The notes under the pieces: generated by a model
Seen by the model: the letters and a program-made list of their open reading frames with translations, nothing else
Told to the model about the DNA's origin: nothing
Databases searched by the model: none
In this document: one piece after another, positions 25,086 through 37,828 of the stretch
Layout of the letters: each line of letters starts with the position of its first letter
How positions within the stretch are numbered: position 1 is the stretch's first letter
Translations under genes and position numbers: made by a program
Source: Quillaja saponaria
Taxonomy: Eukaryota > Streptophyta > Magnoliopsida > Fabales > Quillajaceae
Direction of reading: 5' to 3'
Length of the DNA: 64,000 nt
NCBI GenBank assembly: GCA_029379385.1
Contig: CM055611.1
Coordinates: forward strand, 2,790,001 to 2,854,000

Positions 25086-26316
25086 TTTTGACTAGTACCC
25101 ATATTTGTTTATATTTCATTTTTTCTTTTTTATTTAATAAAATTCAATTTTGATTGCTTTTATGTTTTCTCTTCATTTTTATCAAGTCTAAAATTTTCAC
25201 CCAAACTAAACTATTTCTTAGTACACAAATAAGCCTAAGTTGCTATAATTATTATTTAAATACATCAAAAGAGAATTGGACGAAAATTCTATCAAGACTT
25301 ACACACCCTTAGCATATGAGTTAAGTCCAAGCGATCTCGTGAATGTCATTTTGTTAGAAAAGAATCGTGATTATCAGTTTCAGAAATTATGGATATATAT
25401 ATTGAATGTTTCACTCCTATCAAAAAAATAAAAGAAAAAAAAGTTGCACCTAAATCTTTAATTTGTTTTGGTATTTTCTTCATAAAAAACTGAAATAATA
25501 TTTTTGGCTTAACTACTGTTTTATTCTTTTTGATTATCTTATTTTTCAATTTATTCATCCAAAAATATTTTCGATCAATTTTTATCATTTAGAATTTATA
25601 GTTTCTCAATTAAGTTGTATTAATTATTTTATATATTTTCATGTTATGTATGTATAAAATAATTTCATCGTAATTTAACAATAAAATGATAAAAAAATAT
25701 ATTATAATATATTAAAATAATTTAAGTACTGTTATTATTTTATGATAAATGTCATTATTTTATTAATTTATATGCACATATTTAAACATATGCTAAAAAA
25801 TTTATTTAAAAAAAATATAATTTGATAATTTAAATTTTTTTTGAGTTCTATTCAAAAAATAAAAGATGAGTTAGTATATGAGTGATTAGCTATTAAAAAG
25901 TTAATATTTTTTAATTAATTTAAATTAAGTAAAAGAAATTGAGTGGATGGTTTAGAATAGAATAGATAAAGGGATATTTGCAAAAGAAAATAAAAGATTT
26001 AATCTTTATAAAAAAAATTAAATTTTTAATATTTAGTATGAGTTTTATTTATACTTTTATCATAATGCCCATTTCTATTTTCTTGTTTTCTTTGAGTGGA
26101 TATTTCATGAAAACATTTGTATATTCTGAAAATAGAAATGTCACTAGAGTAAAATTGAAGACAACGGCACCTTCTAGATTTCACACAATTGTCACCAACT
26201 TTGAAGCTCAAGCATTTTTTTTTTCCTGTAAAAGGAAGATCCCTGTTCCGGAGACGCCGTCGAATTGGCTCCGGTGCCTCCGAGACATCTCTATCCTCCA
26301 TAATATGCCAAAAAAT

Positions 26317-29300
26317 ATGAAGCGGGGATTTAGCTTCTCTTTGCCTGTAACCGCCGTCGTTTTGAGTATTGCCTACATTTACATTTCCTCGGTCTTCATT
26401 TTCATAGACCGGTGGTTTGGTCTCATGACGTCGCCTGGAATCATGAACGCTGTCGTATTCACAGCCGTGGCTCTCATGTGTATATTTAACTATGCGTTCG
26501 CTATAAGCAGGGATCCGGGTCGGGTCCCGTCCACATACATGCCGGACGTTGAAGATACTGGAAACCCTATGCACGAGATCAAGCGCAAGGTAAAGAGTAC
26601 GTGCTATTTTAGTAATGGGTTTTCAGATAAATCTATCTTGGGTCATTTCCATGTGTATTCGATTTTGATTCTAAAATCTTAGGATGACCCTGTTGCTTTT
26701 CCTGTCCTGTCGATCTGTAGTTATGCCATTCTTTCTGATTTGTTATTGTTATAGTTTGTTTATACGTCATTTTGCCAAAGTTTCTTACTTCACAATTTGT
26801 TAAGTTAGTTTAGTTCCTCTCTATCTCATTCTCCCTCTTTATAACTATGTTTTGAATTTTTATTTTTATTTTTTTTAATGGTTTTGATTTTCTGCAAGGC
26901 TCATCTGGTGAAAATTATGTTAAATTTTCATTATGAGTTCATTGCAATGTTATAATTTAATGATTGCTTTTGAGGTGAGCTGATCTGGTGTTAGCTGAAA
27001 GTGAAACATTTTATAGCAGCATATAATGGTAATGGAGATGTATTGCTGCCTTCTCCTGTTCATCAACTCGAACCTCATTCTTCCGCAGTTGATGTTACTG
27101 ATCAAGATGGGTATATATAATGGTATCTTGATTCAATTATTGAAAAGCATACCAGCATCTGAATGGGAGCAGATTTGACGATGAATGGAAGGCTGCTGCT
27201 CTGGGAAATTAAAGGTGCAACCCGCAAATTGCATGTGATAAGTATGGAGAGTAGACGAATTGAACCGATGCTTCAATCACTTCTCGACCGGGACTTCTTC
27301 CATGTATTCAGTTTCTGAGAGAAATAAGAAATTCCATTTGATTTTAATTATATTTTTGTGAAGTATTATAATAATTGGGGCGTATGAGGAACTAAACATA
27401 CTAAATAAGTATCTTCTTTTATTCTTTATCCAACATGGGCTGCCCTGAGTTGCTTCCTTGAGGTCATTTTGAGTCTCATTATCTGATGCATGATTCTTTT
27501 AGTTGGGGTTGATTATCTGGGTCTGTCAAAATTTGAACTTATTGACTAGTGATCTAAATAACTCTTGTGACCAAATCAAAATTGATTCTTAGGTAATTTA
27601 TGTCGACAGTAATGTTCCCTCTCCTCGCTATGTAACCTATGTTTCAAAGGGCTACTTCCTTCACATTTATATTTTAGTTTTTAAAATTTATTTCAGTTAG
27701 AACAATGGGTGATCTGATTCAAGGTTATACTTTTTTTTCGTTCTGATTCGAATGATATGAGTAGTTGTCCCTTATGATACTCTAATAGTCTAACTGTCAT
27801 CTTCCTAGAACGTAATTGGGTTACTGTGTCAAAAGTGCCTTCATCTTGTGTCATCATTTTATGTCCTTTTTAAAATGAATGGTGTAAAAGCACATCTTTC
27901 ATAACCAGATATTTATCTCGTTTTTGTTGTTATATTCCCTATCACTACTGATTTTGACGCATTCTGTTTTCCAAAATAATATCAAAGTAAGTTGAGGAAA
28001 AAAATTGGTGCCAATGCATAAGCGTGGAACCTTTTTTTGATACTGGATTTTGTCTTTAGAAAAGTACTAAATAGATCATACTATCATAATGTGATAGCTA
28101 ATGTTACTTATTTCATACTTTTATGGTTTGCCTTTAATCATCTAATCTGCCAGATCTTCTAATTTTAATTTACTTAACAAAACTATCTCATTCTAATCAT
28201 TACACCTCAGGTTTGAGTTAAAATATTTTGGTGCCATTGGACTGTTATAAATATTACTTCCTTACTTGAACATGATACGTTCTATGAGCTTGTACCACTT
28301 TTTCCATGAGTTGTAAGGAAGTTTTAAAAATATTCAGTCAATAATTATGCTAGGGAAGTAATATTTATAATCCTCTAGATTAATTTCTCTCTTTAATGTT
28401 ATCAACTTATCGTAGAACCTTGATCAGTGATAGGATGTTTTTGGTGGGCACAGCTCCTAAATGTTCTGATACATTTAATACATTATTCATGTTGATTGGT
28501 TTTGGCTTTCCAAAGATATTATGCTGCTTGGAGGTAGTGGTGCCATGTTCAAAGCACATGGAGATTGGGGGGAGGGTGGGGGGATCTGATCTAGGCCTAG
28601 TGAGTCTCTGATGAAAAGATAGGAAGGGAAAAAAAGAAGATCTTATGCCACTGGATCTGCCATTTTATGATCTGGATGCTAATGATCTTTAAGCACCTTG
28701 AGGAACTCAGATTTTGAATTCCATTAGTGGGTCTTTAGAGGCTGGAAATAATTGCATATGATATTGACGTGGCTTGATTTTTTTGCATGTCATATCAAAG
28801 AAGTTGATATATGAACTAGCAGTGTTTCTTACCAACATGAAGTTGTCTACCAAATGTTGTGCAGCTTGAGTGTTTGCTTCTCCAGACGTTGAACAGTTTT
28901 CTTCTCAGCTTCTCCAATATGACTTCCTTTTGTACATCGTGCAGGGTGGGGATTTGAGGTATTGCCAAAAGTGCTCCCACTATAAGCCTCCTCGTGCACA
29001 TCATTGCCGTGTTTGCAAAAGATGTGTTTTGCGAATGGTATGCATGATCTAAATTGTCAATCAAGCCTTGAATCAAATCTACTGAGTAATGTGTTAAAAA
29101 TGCTGCCTCTTGATTGTAAAGGATCACCATTGCATTTGGATAAATAACTGCGTTGGCCATGCAAACTACAAGGTCTTCTTTGTTTTCGTCGTGTATGCTG
29201 TGATTGCATGCATATACTCCCTGGTATGTCTTAGTACATATAACTTGTTTTCTTCTGAGTGAATGGTTTTTCCATAATTGCCTGGATCAAATTATGCTGC

Positions 29301-30309
29301 TTGTTTTATCACTAGCTTGTGGGATATATAACTTGTGGGATTAACCTCTCCAGTTATGTTTCTCCATCCCTAGCTTGATTAATGATTAATCTATTTGTAC
29401 TGAAGATCTTTTTTCCTTTGGATTTGTTTACCTAAATTTGCAGGTCTTGCTTCTGGGAAGTCTAACTAATGATCAAGTTAAGGAGGAAGACCAAAGTGGA
29501 GGCAATTTGAGAACAGTATATGTAATTTCCTGATAATAATTGAAATTGTTTTGCTTTAAGTAAATTCAGTATACACGTTGATTTGCATATGGATTGCCTT
29601 TTTACAGGTCATTTCTGGGCTCTTGCTAGTCCCCTTGTCTGTGGCATTATCTGTTCTTCTAGGTTGGCATATTTACCTCACCTTGCAAAACAAGACGACA
29701 ATAGAGGTTATTGAAGAAATTATTTCTGGTTAAAGGCTCGTTTCGTTTAACCAATCTGATAGACTTTCTCACATTGGGCATTTATGTTTGCAGTACCATG
29801 AAGGAGTAAGAGCTCTGTGGCTTGCAGAAAAAGGAGGGAGTGTCTATTCACATCCATATGATCTTGGTGCTTATGAAAATCTGACAACAGTAAGAACTAG
29901 AACTTATGACCTTACTTCCTTTATCCCTTGGGTGTCAAATTTATATTGTTAGTTTGTAGTCTTGATATACTCCATCAGTCCACCTTCTAGTCTTCAACCT
30001 AAAACTCATTGCATTATTCATCTAGTACAATATGTTTTTTGCCACTCTGCTTTTATTTCACACTAGAGTCTGTTTGGTTTGCCGTTATGGTTTGCTCCTT
30101 ACTTTAAAAAAAAAAGTAGTAATGGCAAGCAGCTTTGATGCCTGCCTTTCTTTTTTTTTTGTTTTACAAATATACCCTCAAGAACTATTTTTATTTCTAA
30201 ATAGATAATAATTGTATTTTTCTTCATAAATTCAATGCAACAGTAACATAAATTTTTTTTATTTATTATTTTTTTTATAATTTGACTAAATGGACAAAAA
30301 TGCTCTTGA

Positions 30310-30353
<44 letters not shown>

Positions 30354-31517
30354 TTATAAGTTGAAGCATTTTATTTATTTTTTTTTCACTATTTCAATAA
30401 TTTTATAATATTACTCATGGATGTCTTTTTTGTAATTTACATACCAAAAAAAAAAACAGCATTTCAAACCATGCTTTGCAACCAGAGTTTTAAGATTACC
30501 AAACTTGCCCATGATCTGCAATTTATTGATGTCTATGAGTATTATGAGATGGATTAACCATTTACCATTTAGATTTTAGCTTTTAGATTATAGTTGTCTG
30601 TGCTGCTCCATAGCTTTTATCCATGGGCTAGAATTGACAAATTTCATTAAAAGCAAAATCAATTTTCTGTTGTTCTAAATTTCTAATCTAGTTTATCATA
30701 TCAAAACCACATTCGTTCCACATTTTGAAATCATAACTTTGAATATAAGTGCCTACAGATGTCAAAATGATTTGCTAAGGTTGGAAATTTTGTGTAGACA
30801 CACAATAAAGTATGACATAGTATCTTAATTTCTTAATAAGTGGAAACTTCTATAATGTTTTGGATTGGCATTGCATATTTGGTGTCACCATATAGTCTGT
30901 CAAGGCAGGTGAGCCAGATTTGTACATGACTCATGACATGATTCTAGAATTGTCGTTGGTAGCCAGTGCAGTTGTCCTAGATCCTCAATCCTTCTTTCCC
31001 ATGTAGCACATCTACTCAATGTAGAGATTGTTAATCTCATAAAGATTTTGTTAATTTTAACTCCTTCGGGAGCAACACACAGGGAACTATAATGACTTAC
31101 TTAGCCACCAGCAGTGATGAAAATAAAACCATATTACTGAAAGGGGTAAATTCAAGATGATTCCTGAGAATCGTAGGTGATAAAGTGACTAATCCAGCAA
31201 TGCCGTGTGTGGCTACATAGGAGTTTGCATGTAGGTTTGTGCTAGTAATTTTGCCTTTTTCTGTTTTATTGAACTCAGACTAGTTAGGAAGCTGCATGCA
31301 TAACTACGCTTTATGAGTCTCCTTTGTTATAATTGCGTGAATAGGAAGCTCAATATGAGTCTCCTTTATTTTAATTGCATGAGCTACTTCATTTTTGTTT
31401 CAGGTTTTGGGTCCAAATATCCTCAGCTGGCTGTGGCCCACATCAAGCCATATAGGTTCTGGTCTTCGATTCCACACAGTCTGTGATACCACAAAAGGTG
31501 CATCCATGCATAAATGA
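26317..31517 (+). CDS. PAT16: DHHC-type protein S-acyltransferase (PAT16-like)
   Basis: Integral membrane enzyme that attaches palmitate to protein cysteines. Seven exons join in phase to 284 aa: 26317-26589, 28945-29037, 29122-29223, 29444-29521, 29608-29706, 29794-29889 and 31404-31517. Two N-terminal membrane segments ([39 protein letters not shown]) are followed by a DPGRVP motif, the Cys-rich domain ([21 protein letters not shown]) and the catalytic DHHC at residues 123-126 ([20 protein letters not shown]). Two further membrane segments follow. A TTxE-like motif (KTTIEYHEG) precedes a short tail. Order and length match Arabidopsis PAT15/PAT16. The start MKRGFS at 26317 matches the family; an in-frame ATG at 26305 would add four residues. 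Introns 1 (2.4 kb) and 6 (1.5 kb) are unusually long and carry repeats. Intact. Confidence 0.93.
28245..28370. repeat. Short hairpin element in intron 1 of the DHHC gene
   Basis: A perfect 17-base inverted repeat (28245-28261 and 28354-28370, arm ttataaatattacttcc) encloses 92 bases. A tiny MITE is likely, but no target duplication was confirmed. Confidence 0.6.
30312..30348. repeat. (AT)n microsatellite in intron 6 of the DHHC gene
   Basis: About 37 bases of uninterrupted AT dinucleotide inside the 1.5-kb last intron, within very AT-rich DNA. Confidence 0.9.
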
Positions 31518-32181
31518 ACTTGCAGGTTGCATAGTAATTAACCTATGGTGATATATACACTTCTAAAGCTTTGACTGCTGGAAAGTGAATGATTTTATAA
31601 CGATCAAGTCATTCACCTTCTCTAGTTTAGTATGGAAGAAATATTTTCATTTGTCACTCACTCAAACTTGCTGTAGTACAAGTGTTCCACAAGCGGTTTG
31701 CTGCATGTTTCGTTGGCCTGATCCTGAAAGAATTGATTTAGGGCCCGTGGGATATTGGAATAGATAGTTCCCTTTTTCGTTTTTCTTGGTAGAGATAGAA
31801 TATGCCTCTCTCTTTCTGTTTCCCCTCCTTGCTTTTGGGGAATCTAGAGTTTACAGTCAAAGTTTATGCTGATAAACCTTATGTACAAAAAAGTAACTGG
31901 AAACGCGGCTTGTAAAGTGCTTGTAGAGGAGTCTAATGACTGTCAAATGATTGAAGTATCTGTCCCTTAAATTGTAATCTTTGTATCTTAAAAGAAATGA
32001 AACATATTTGGTCCATTTGGTACCTTTTCTATGATATACAGAAGAGATGAATTACTGTGCTATAATTATCAGTCGAGTTGAGTTGGGTGGGGGAGGGGAG
32101 CTGGCTCATAGTGTAAAGGAGATTTCTGTAATTTCAGTGATATAGATATATGAAAATGTTAACCAACAAATTTGCGCCAAA
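31518..32181 (+). other. 3' UTR of the DHHC gene and intergenic DNA
   Basis: Transcribed trailer of the DHHC gene followed by a short intergenic segment leading into the FHY1 promoter. No gene is seen. Confidence 0.5.
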
Positions 32182-32187
32182 CCACGT
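32182..32187 (+). promoter_or_regulatory. G-box (CACGTG) upstream of FHY1
   Basis: Palindromic CACGTG in the context aaaccacgtggac, 317 bp upstream of the FHY1 start codon. It is a binding site class for bZIP (HY5) and bHLH (PIF) factors in light-regulated genes. Confidence 0.6.
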
Positions 32188-32322
32188 GGACACCAAATGG
32201 TCCTATTCGATTTATCAACTCACGCGAATCTCCAAGTAAGTGTTGAACAAACGCGACACCATCAACAAAATGAAAATGACAGGTGCAACTGACAATTGCA
32301 AATGTTACTCCTTTCGTGCTTG

Positions 32323-32329
32323 CACGCGC
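32323..32329 (+). promoter_or_regulatory. FHY3/FAR1-binding site (FBS, CACGCGC)
   Basis: Exact CACGCGC, 175 bp upstream of the ATG. In Arabidopsis, FHY3 and FAR1 activate FHY1 and FHL through this motif. A near match, CACGCGA, lies at 32221-32227. Confidence 0.75.
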
Positions 32330-32339
32330 TACTAAGACA

Positions 32340-32343
32340 ACGT
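32340..32343 (+). promoter_or_regulatory. ACGT core next to the FBS (candidate HY5 site)
   Basis: An ACGT core (context gacaacgtaatt) starts 10 bases after the FBS ends. In Arabidopsis FHY1/FHL promoters a HY5-bound ACGT box lies close to the FBS, and HY5 there counteracts FHY3. The spacing here supports the same arrangement, though ACGT alone is a short motif. Confidence 0.5.
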
Positions 32344-32503
32344 AATTTGTCAATATTGTAAATGGATGAGAAAATGCAAGCAGAGGAAATATTATTGAGA
32401 CTGTAGGGGATCTATTTATTCTCGGATGTCCTTGAAGTAGTATTTCCTTCAATTTCTGTGTTTTAGAGACTGTCTCTGAATCTCATTGATTTTGTGGATC
32501 GAG

Positions 32504-35052
32504 ATGGAGGTAAATAACGAAAACCCAACTGATATAAACAGGTATAAATTCTGGGTTTTCAGTTTTACTCTTTAATTTGCATATGTATGATTTCTTACCA
32601 GGTCTTCTTTTTCTCGTATTCTTTAGATTTTGCTATTTTTGATCCTATGAAGTATCCTAATTCAAGTCCAATATGCTTATGTGAGTAGTGAACTCTTAAG
32701 AGTCAGCTGAAATTAGTAAAGTAAACTGGGTTTGCCTTAATTGTTTACCTGGACTATTTTTATTTACAATCTTTAGCAAAAACAGGAAGTGATTTAGTGG
32801 ATTGGATAATGAAAGTGAAAGTGATTGCAGATAGAAATAGTCTATTTATCTGTTGGGGATGATTTATGGGATTTGTTATTTTCGATGCTGCTGCTATGTG
32901 GAAGTTCTAGAATTTTTCAGAAGTTTGTAGAAACTAGAAACACAAATGTCTTTTTCTTTTATAAGTTGTTTACTGTTTGTGTTGGAAAACATGCTGGTTT
33001 TAACCTTAAATAACAAGAAAAAGAAGAAACTTTATATTTGTTTTGGGTTCATAAGAGGAAAAAGTAATTACTTTAATGATGTGTAAAAGCTCGAAAGTTT
33101 ACAGTGATGTCTTCCAGTCTAGATTTTTTTCTTGCAAAATTTCTGTCTGCATTACGAGCCGCCGTATTGTTTGTAACTTGAAACTTCCTTGAACATACGA
33201 ATCTCCTTGCATGCACATTTACAAACTTGATGTTTTAAACTTAATAATAGATAAACTTAGGGATTTTTACCATTTTCCTGTACAAGTTAGAATTCATGCG
33301 GATCTGGAAAGCAGCTCGATGACATTTAAGAACTTTTTGGATGAGCTTTTACTAGAAAATAGAAACTACTTATCTAAAACATCTCTAGGCAGTGTAAAAT
33401 ATTTTAGAAAAAAATCTTCAATAATTTGTTTCTAGTAAGCAGGGAAGAATCAACTATCTGATGATCAGAAAATCATTCTGAAAACAAATTTTGAAAATTT
33501 GTTGGTTGTGTGCATGGTCTTAATTATTCAGCTATTGGAAAGGAAACTGTTTTCAAAATAGGAACCAAACATTTCCTGAGAAAAAATAAAAGAAAAAGAA
33601 AAAGAAATAAAAAGGAACACCAAAGGCCATTTTCTCCTGCTCTTTAGTGTAAATTGGGGCCAATTTTAAGCTAGCTTGCGTTCTCCGCATGTAGCCATGC
33701 TTGACATATACATTTAGGATGTTTCTTTTAATCATTCAGAAAAATTGCATTCTTTTATAAGCATGCTTCAAATCATTTTTTACATTTGTACTTTCCTCAA
33801 ACACACGGATTTTGGACCTGCAATCTCACTCTCCACTCTTGTTCTTCACATGGTATGAGGTGCCTAAATGCAGATATTGTTGGGTTCAATATTATGTGCT
33901 TGCAAACATTGTCTATCTGCAAGTCATAGTGAAGTAGATGAGGAAGTCCGAGAAGGACTAAAACGAGTAATATATCACTTTTAATTATCACATGTTCCTG
34001 TCATTTCATGTCCCTATTTTTAAGATTCTATGTCTCTATATCCATGTTTTGTTGTTTTATTGCAAGGATCTCCTGCACATTCCTTGTTCAGGGTGCTGAT
34101 ACGACTAAACCTTAATTATAATTGTCTTCCTATCTCATTCAATACATAACTTTGCTGCATGCTTCAGAGACTTCTTAATACTGGGTCAACCAACTTTCAG
34201 GTTCCATCTGGATGAAATGCTTGAGATGAAAGTTGTTTTGTGCAAGAAAAGAAAATTACAGGGTGAGCAATTGAGTTTACCTGTACCAAAACATAATTGC
34301 TGTGCTCGAAGCTATTCTTCTGAACCTGCCTACTTAATTGATGGCAATCCAGAGTTAGAGATTGTACGTTACCCAAATCATCAAGGAGAAAACAAAGGGA
34401 GCAATCCTAGATGATGCATCCGAACATAAATCAGCCAAAGATAGCAATAGTTTTGCTGAAGAATCTGATTCTGCCATGTCTGTAAATGAAGAAGCTAAAC
34501 TTGGTACAGAGAGCGCGGACGCATATGAATGTGACAGGTGTTCCACTTCTTCTGTTAACTGGGGTGGTGATCATCTAAAGGGTCCCCACTACTTTTTGGA
34601 TGGATTAACAATGGAGAAAACAGTTTATGACAAAGAGGAGTTTTCATTTATGAGTGGAGAACATTATCCTTCCCACGATGATCCAGATATACAGGCTTTG
34701 CAGAATGTTGAGGAGCACCTTCTAGGATTTGGAAACCCCTCCGAATATGGAAATGGAAAAATTGAGCAATGCCTTCATGAGGAGTTTGAAGAAATTCTCT
34801 GTTCCAAGGGTGTGAATCCAAACATGTATGTTCTTTCATCTGGAAGATGGACTGTAGATGAAGGTACATTGCTTTATGTATAAAAGCATATTTGGAGATT
34901 ATTATTTATAATATGTTCATAAAGGATTTTATTTTTCTTATGGTTAGTTCCTATTTTGACTGATATATTGTGTTGTAGAGGCTCAGTCACGTACCAGGAA
35001 ACCAACCATTGATCAAGAATTTGAACAACACTTTTCTATGCTGATGCTGTAG
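32504..35052 (+). CDS. FHY1: FHY1-like phytochrome A nuclear import adaptor (one-base frame break)
   Basis: FHY1 carries light-activated phytochrome A into the nucleus. Three exons: 32504-32541, 34201-34863 and 34979-35052. The N-terminus (MEVNNENPTDIN then RFHLDEMLEMKVV) leads into the basic nuclear localisation signal CKKRKL at about residues 27-32 and a LPVPKHNC motif. The middle is acidic and Ser-rich (AKDSNSFAEESDSAMSVNEE). The C-terminus (LSSGRWTVDEEA, then RKPTIDQEFEQHFSMLML) is the conserved phyA-binding, septin-related tail. Exon 2 reads in one frame to about 34360 and in another from about 34365. Removing one base gives 774 bases, or 257 aa, with every splice in phase. A 47-base intron there is too short to be likely. 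It is therefore a real frameshift or an assembly indel. Intron 1 is 1.66 kb. Confidence 0.85.
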
Positions 35053-37070
35053 CAGAAATTCTGGAAGGCTGTTGTATGTCAGTATTGATTAGATGAAGAC
35101 ATAACTTTTTATAGCTAATTATTCTATATAATCATCTTCAAAAGACAGTGCAAGATTGCCCTTTATTGCTTTCCCCTTTCGCATACTTCTTACCTTAATT
35201 GCTTACTACTCTGCTACATTACATCTTGAAATCAACCACAATTATTTTTCCTCAAAATCTTATTCGTACACCTTCATCTTGTTAATGTAGTTTTTATAGA
35301 TTATGATATCATCTCTTCCTGAGTAACATGCTCCACAGGAATCCACAAAGCATACTTGCCGGAGCAATGCTCTTAGAACTCTTTCTTTTTCTCTTCCTTA
35401 GCCCAGTTGAAACATAAACGAATAAAAAGATACCTAGATGAGTGTCCTTGAGAAGAAGAGAGAGCATAGGAGTTTATATTATGCTATTCTTTACAGATAG
35501 GGTTAATGTTCGGTGATGTTATTTTGTTTTCTCAGACGTGAGATTTTCTGTGTTACTCATGCAGTGGTGGCACCAGGTTTTTTAGGTAGTTCGGGCTGAA
35601 GTTATATTAATATTTTATTTTAAATTGAGATTTATCTTTTAAAATATATTATTTATTAGTAAAGTTTAATATTATGAGATCAATTGAGTTTCATTAAGAA
35701 TCATACGTATTCTCTCTTAAATTATATTTAATTTCTAAGATGTCCATTGAATTCATAAATTATACAATAATTACTTAATTAGGTAGCTAATTTTCATCAC
35801 ACAAATCTCCAATTATTAACAAAAGTGTAGTTTGATTTAGTATTGTGGACAATGTCTACCAACTTTGTCAATACACTTGGGACTCATTTGGTGCATTGTA
35901 TGATGATAACATGCTAGTATACAACTATTCAGTTGGCTCTTTTACAGTGATTAGCAGCAACAAGATAGTAAAGATATATATTGTTGACTCTTTCTTATAT
36001 TATATTTGACAGTATAAAGTTATACAGTAGCGAAGAGAAGGATAAGACAACAATATAACAATTATAAAGCTAAATAGCTTAATACATTATATAATCATAT
36101 ATTGTATAATTTTATACGATGCTCCAAATCAGCTCTTAAATTTTTAATTTATTTATCTTAACATAACAACTATCCTTAGAACTTACTCAATCCTTATTAT
36201 GTTGTTAACTAAATTCAAAATAGTAAAGCTTTTGGCTAAGGTATCTTTTGGGTCTCCAAAGTTTTTCTTTAGTTTTAATTTACTAATCACATTTTAATCA
36301 TATCTAATTAACTTTTAAATTTTGTTGATTGTATATAATTAGCCCAATATCCTTAAATGAAGTTGTAAAATTCAAAAACTTTTTGAATTTGCAAAAGTAA
36401 AGATAGATTTTTTTTTTTTTTTTGGGAGTAATAAGACTATTCTAATTACAGTACTCATGAAGAATTCAAAACTTGTAAAATGTCGATAAAATTATTATTT
36501 TAAAAAGTAAAAAATTATGGTATGAAGAAAAGAAAAAATATAGTACAATGCCATAAAGAGAGCATTAGTGTCATACTATAATTAGTTCAAGTCCTTCATA
36601 TTCATTGTGACGGAAAGATATATAACCATATTTTCTAGTACCCCATCATGTAATTTACTAAGATCCAAACACCATTTGTTCATCAATAATTAAGCACGAA
36701 CTTAAACTTCATTATGGCAGAGCTTTCCTCTTAAAAACATATCAACATTGGTTAGCCATCTTTATCTCAATTCTTTTATGTTTCATTTTCATTTGTTATG
36801 ATTACTATGCTGTTTTGGATGGCAATTTCGTCCTCATATAACTAATAAACAAGTAAAGGAGATAATAGGAAAGGGATGAGGTAGGTCTTTGTGAAAACTT
36901 GATTTAAAAAGCTAAGCTAGAAGGATTTTGGGCTTGGCCTTTTAAGGTTAAAATAAAGCTAAAATTAAAATATATCAAAGTTCATTTTTTTTAAAAATTA
37001 ATCCGGGCCCGAAGAAACTTTGCATTGGGATTGAATTACTTGAGGTTAAAAACTTAACTTATGAGAATTA
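35053..37070. other. AT-rich intergenic DNA
   Basis: About 100 bases of likely FHY1 3' UTR, then AT-rich sequence with no supported gene. A T-run lies at 36408-36423. Nothing was recognised as a bounded element. Confidence 0.5.
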
Positions 37071-37828
37071 AGTATCTTTTTGCTCATTTTTTAACCGGGC
37101 CTAGTAAGCTTGGGCTTGCCTGTGCATTGGCTCCGTTCCTTTAATTTCATGAATAAGTTTTTATTTGGTGGTACATTAAGAGTGTTTTAACTCGGTATTA
37201 AGAAGTGAGAAGACAAGTACTAACCACTTGAGCTAAACTCTCCATAATTATTTCATGAATAAGTTGTTATGTATAACAATCATATCATTGTACACAGGAA
37301 CAAGTCCTTGAGCCTGTTAGCGTGAAGCATGTAATTGTTTTATTTTTTTAATCTTGTGCTGCAATTTAATTATGAAAATGAAACAGTGATAATGATTGAA
37401 TTCTTGACCACGATTTCACTCAAAACTTAGTTGTTAGGTGAGCTCTCAATATTCAAAGTTTTGAGCTCTTACATGTATTAGGTTATAGACCATTAAATGT
37501 TCAGAATAGGTACTAATTAGGCTTTAATATATGTCCTTGTTAATACTGATAAGTGAAAGATAATGCATGACTTACACTTTGATTAGAAACAAAGTAGTAA
37601 GAAGGAGAAAAGAGAGTAGGAAAGTATTTCTATCCGATTGATCCCTCAAACAAACAGCTCCAAATGACAACAAGAAATCCAAAAAAAAAAAAAAAAAAAA
37701 AACACGCAATGTTTTCTTAGTTATTCTTGGAGACAAGAATTGAATTTCATAATTATAATTTAAGCAAAAGGAAAGCATCAAGTTTCACTCGTTGAGGAAA
37801 ATTGCAGGGACCAATTGGTCAGTCAAAA

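Larger units (their letters stand above)
20766..26316. other. AT-rich intergenic desert between laccase and DHHC gene
   Basis: About 5.5 kb with no gene I can support. The A+T content is very high, with many poly-A/T runs and dispersed inverted repeats (listed separately at 21515 and 24745). A short segment near 22763-22830 ('cacacacttcgattaatt') resembles 3420-3450, suggesting a dispersed repeat. The last few hundred bases should contain the promoter and 5' UTR of the DHHC gene. Confidence 0.55.

Noticed and set aside
26026..26574. 182-codon minus-strand open frame
   Set aside because: It is antisense to exon 1 of the DHHC gene, whose family identity is clear.
32159..32452. 97-codon minus-strand open frame upstream of FHY1
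   Set aside because: No family features, and it overlaps the FHY1 promoter motifs, which explain the conserved-looking GC-richer sequence.
37681..37703. Long poly-A run near the laccase, considered as a retroposed poly-A tail
   Set aside because: Present in both tandem units at different length and not preceded by a processed gene copy.
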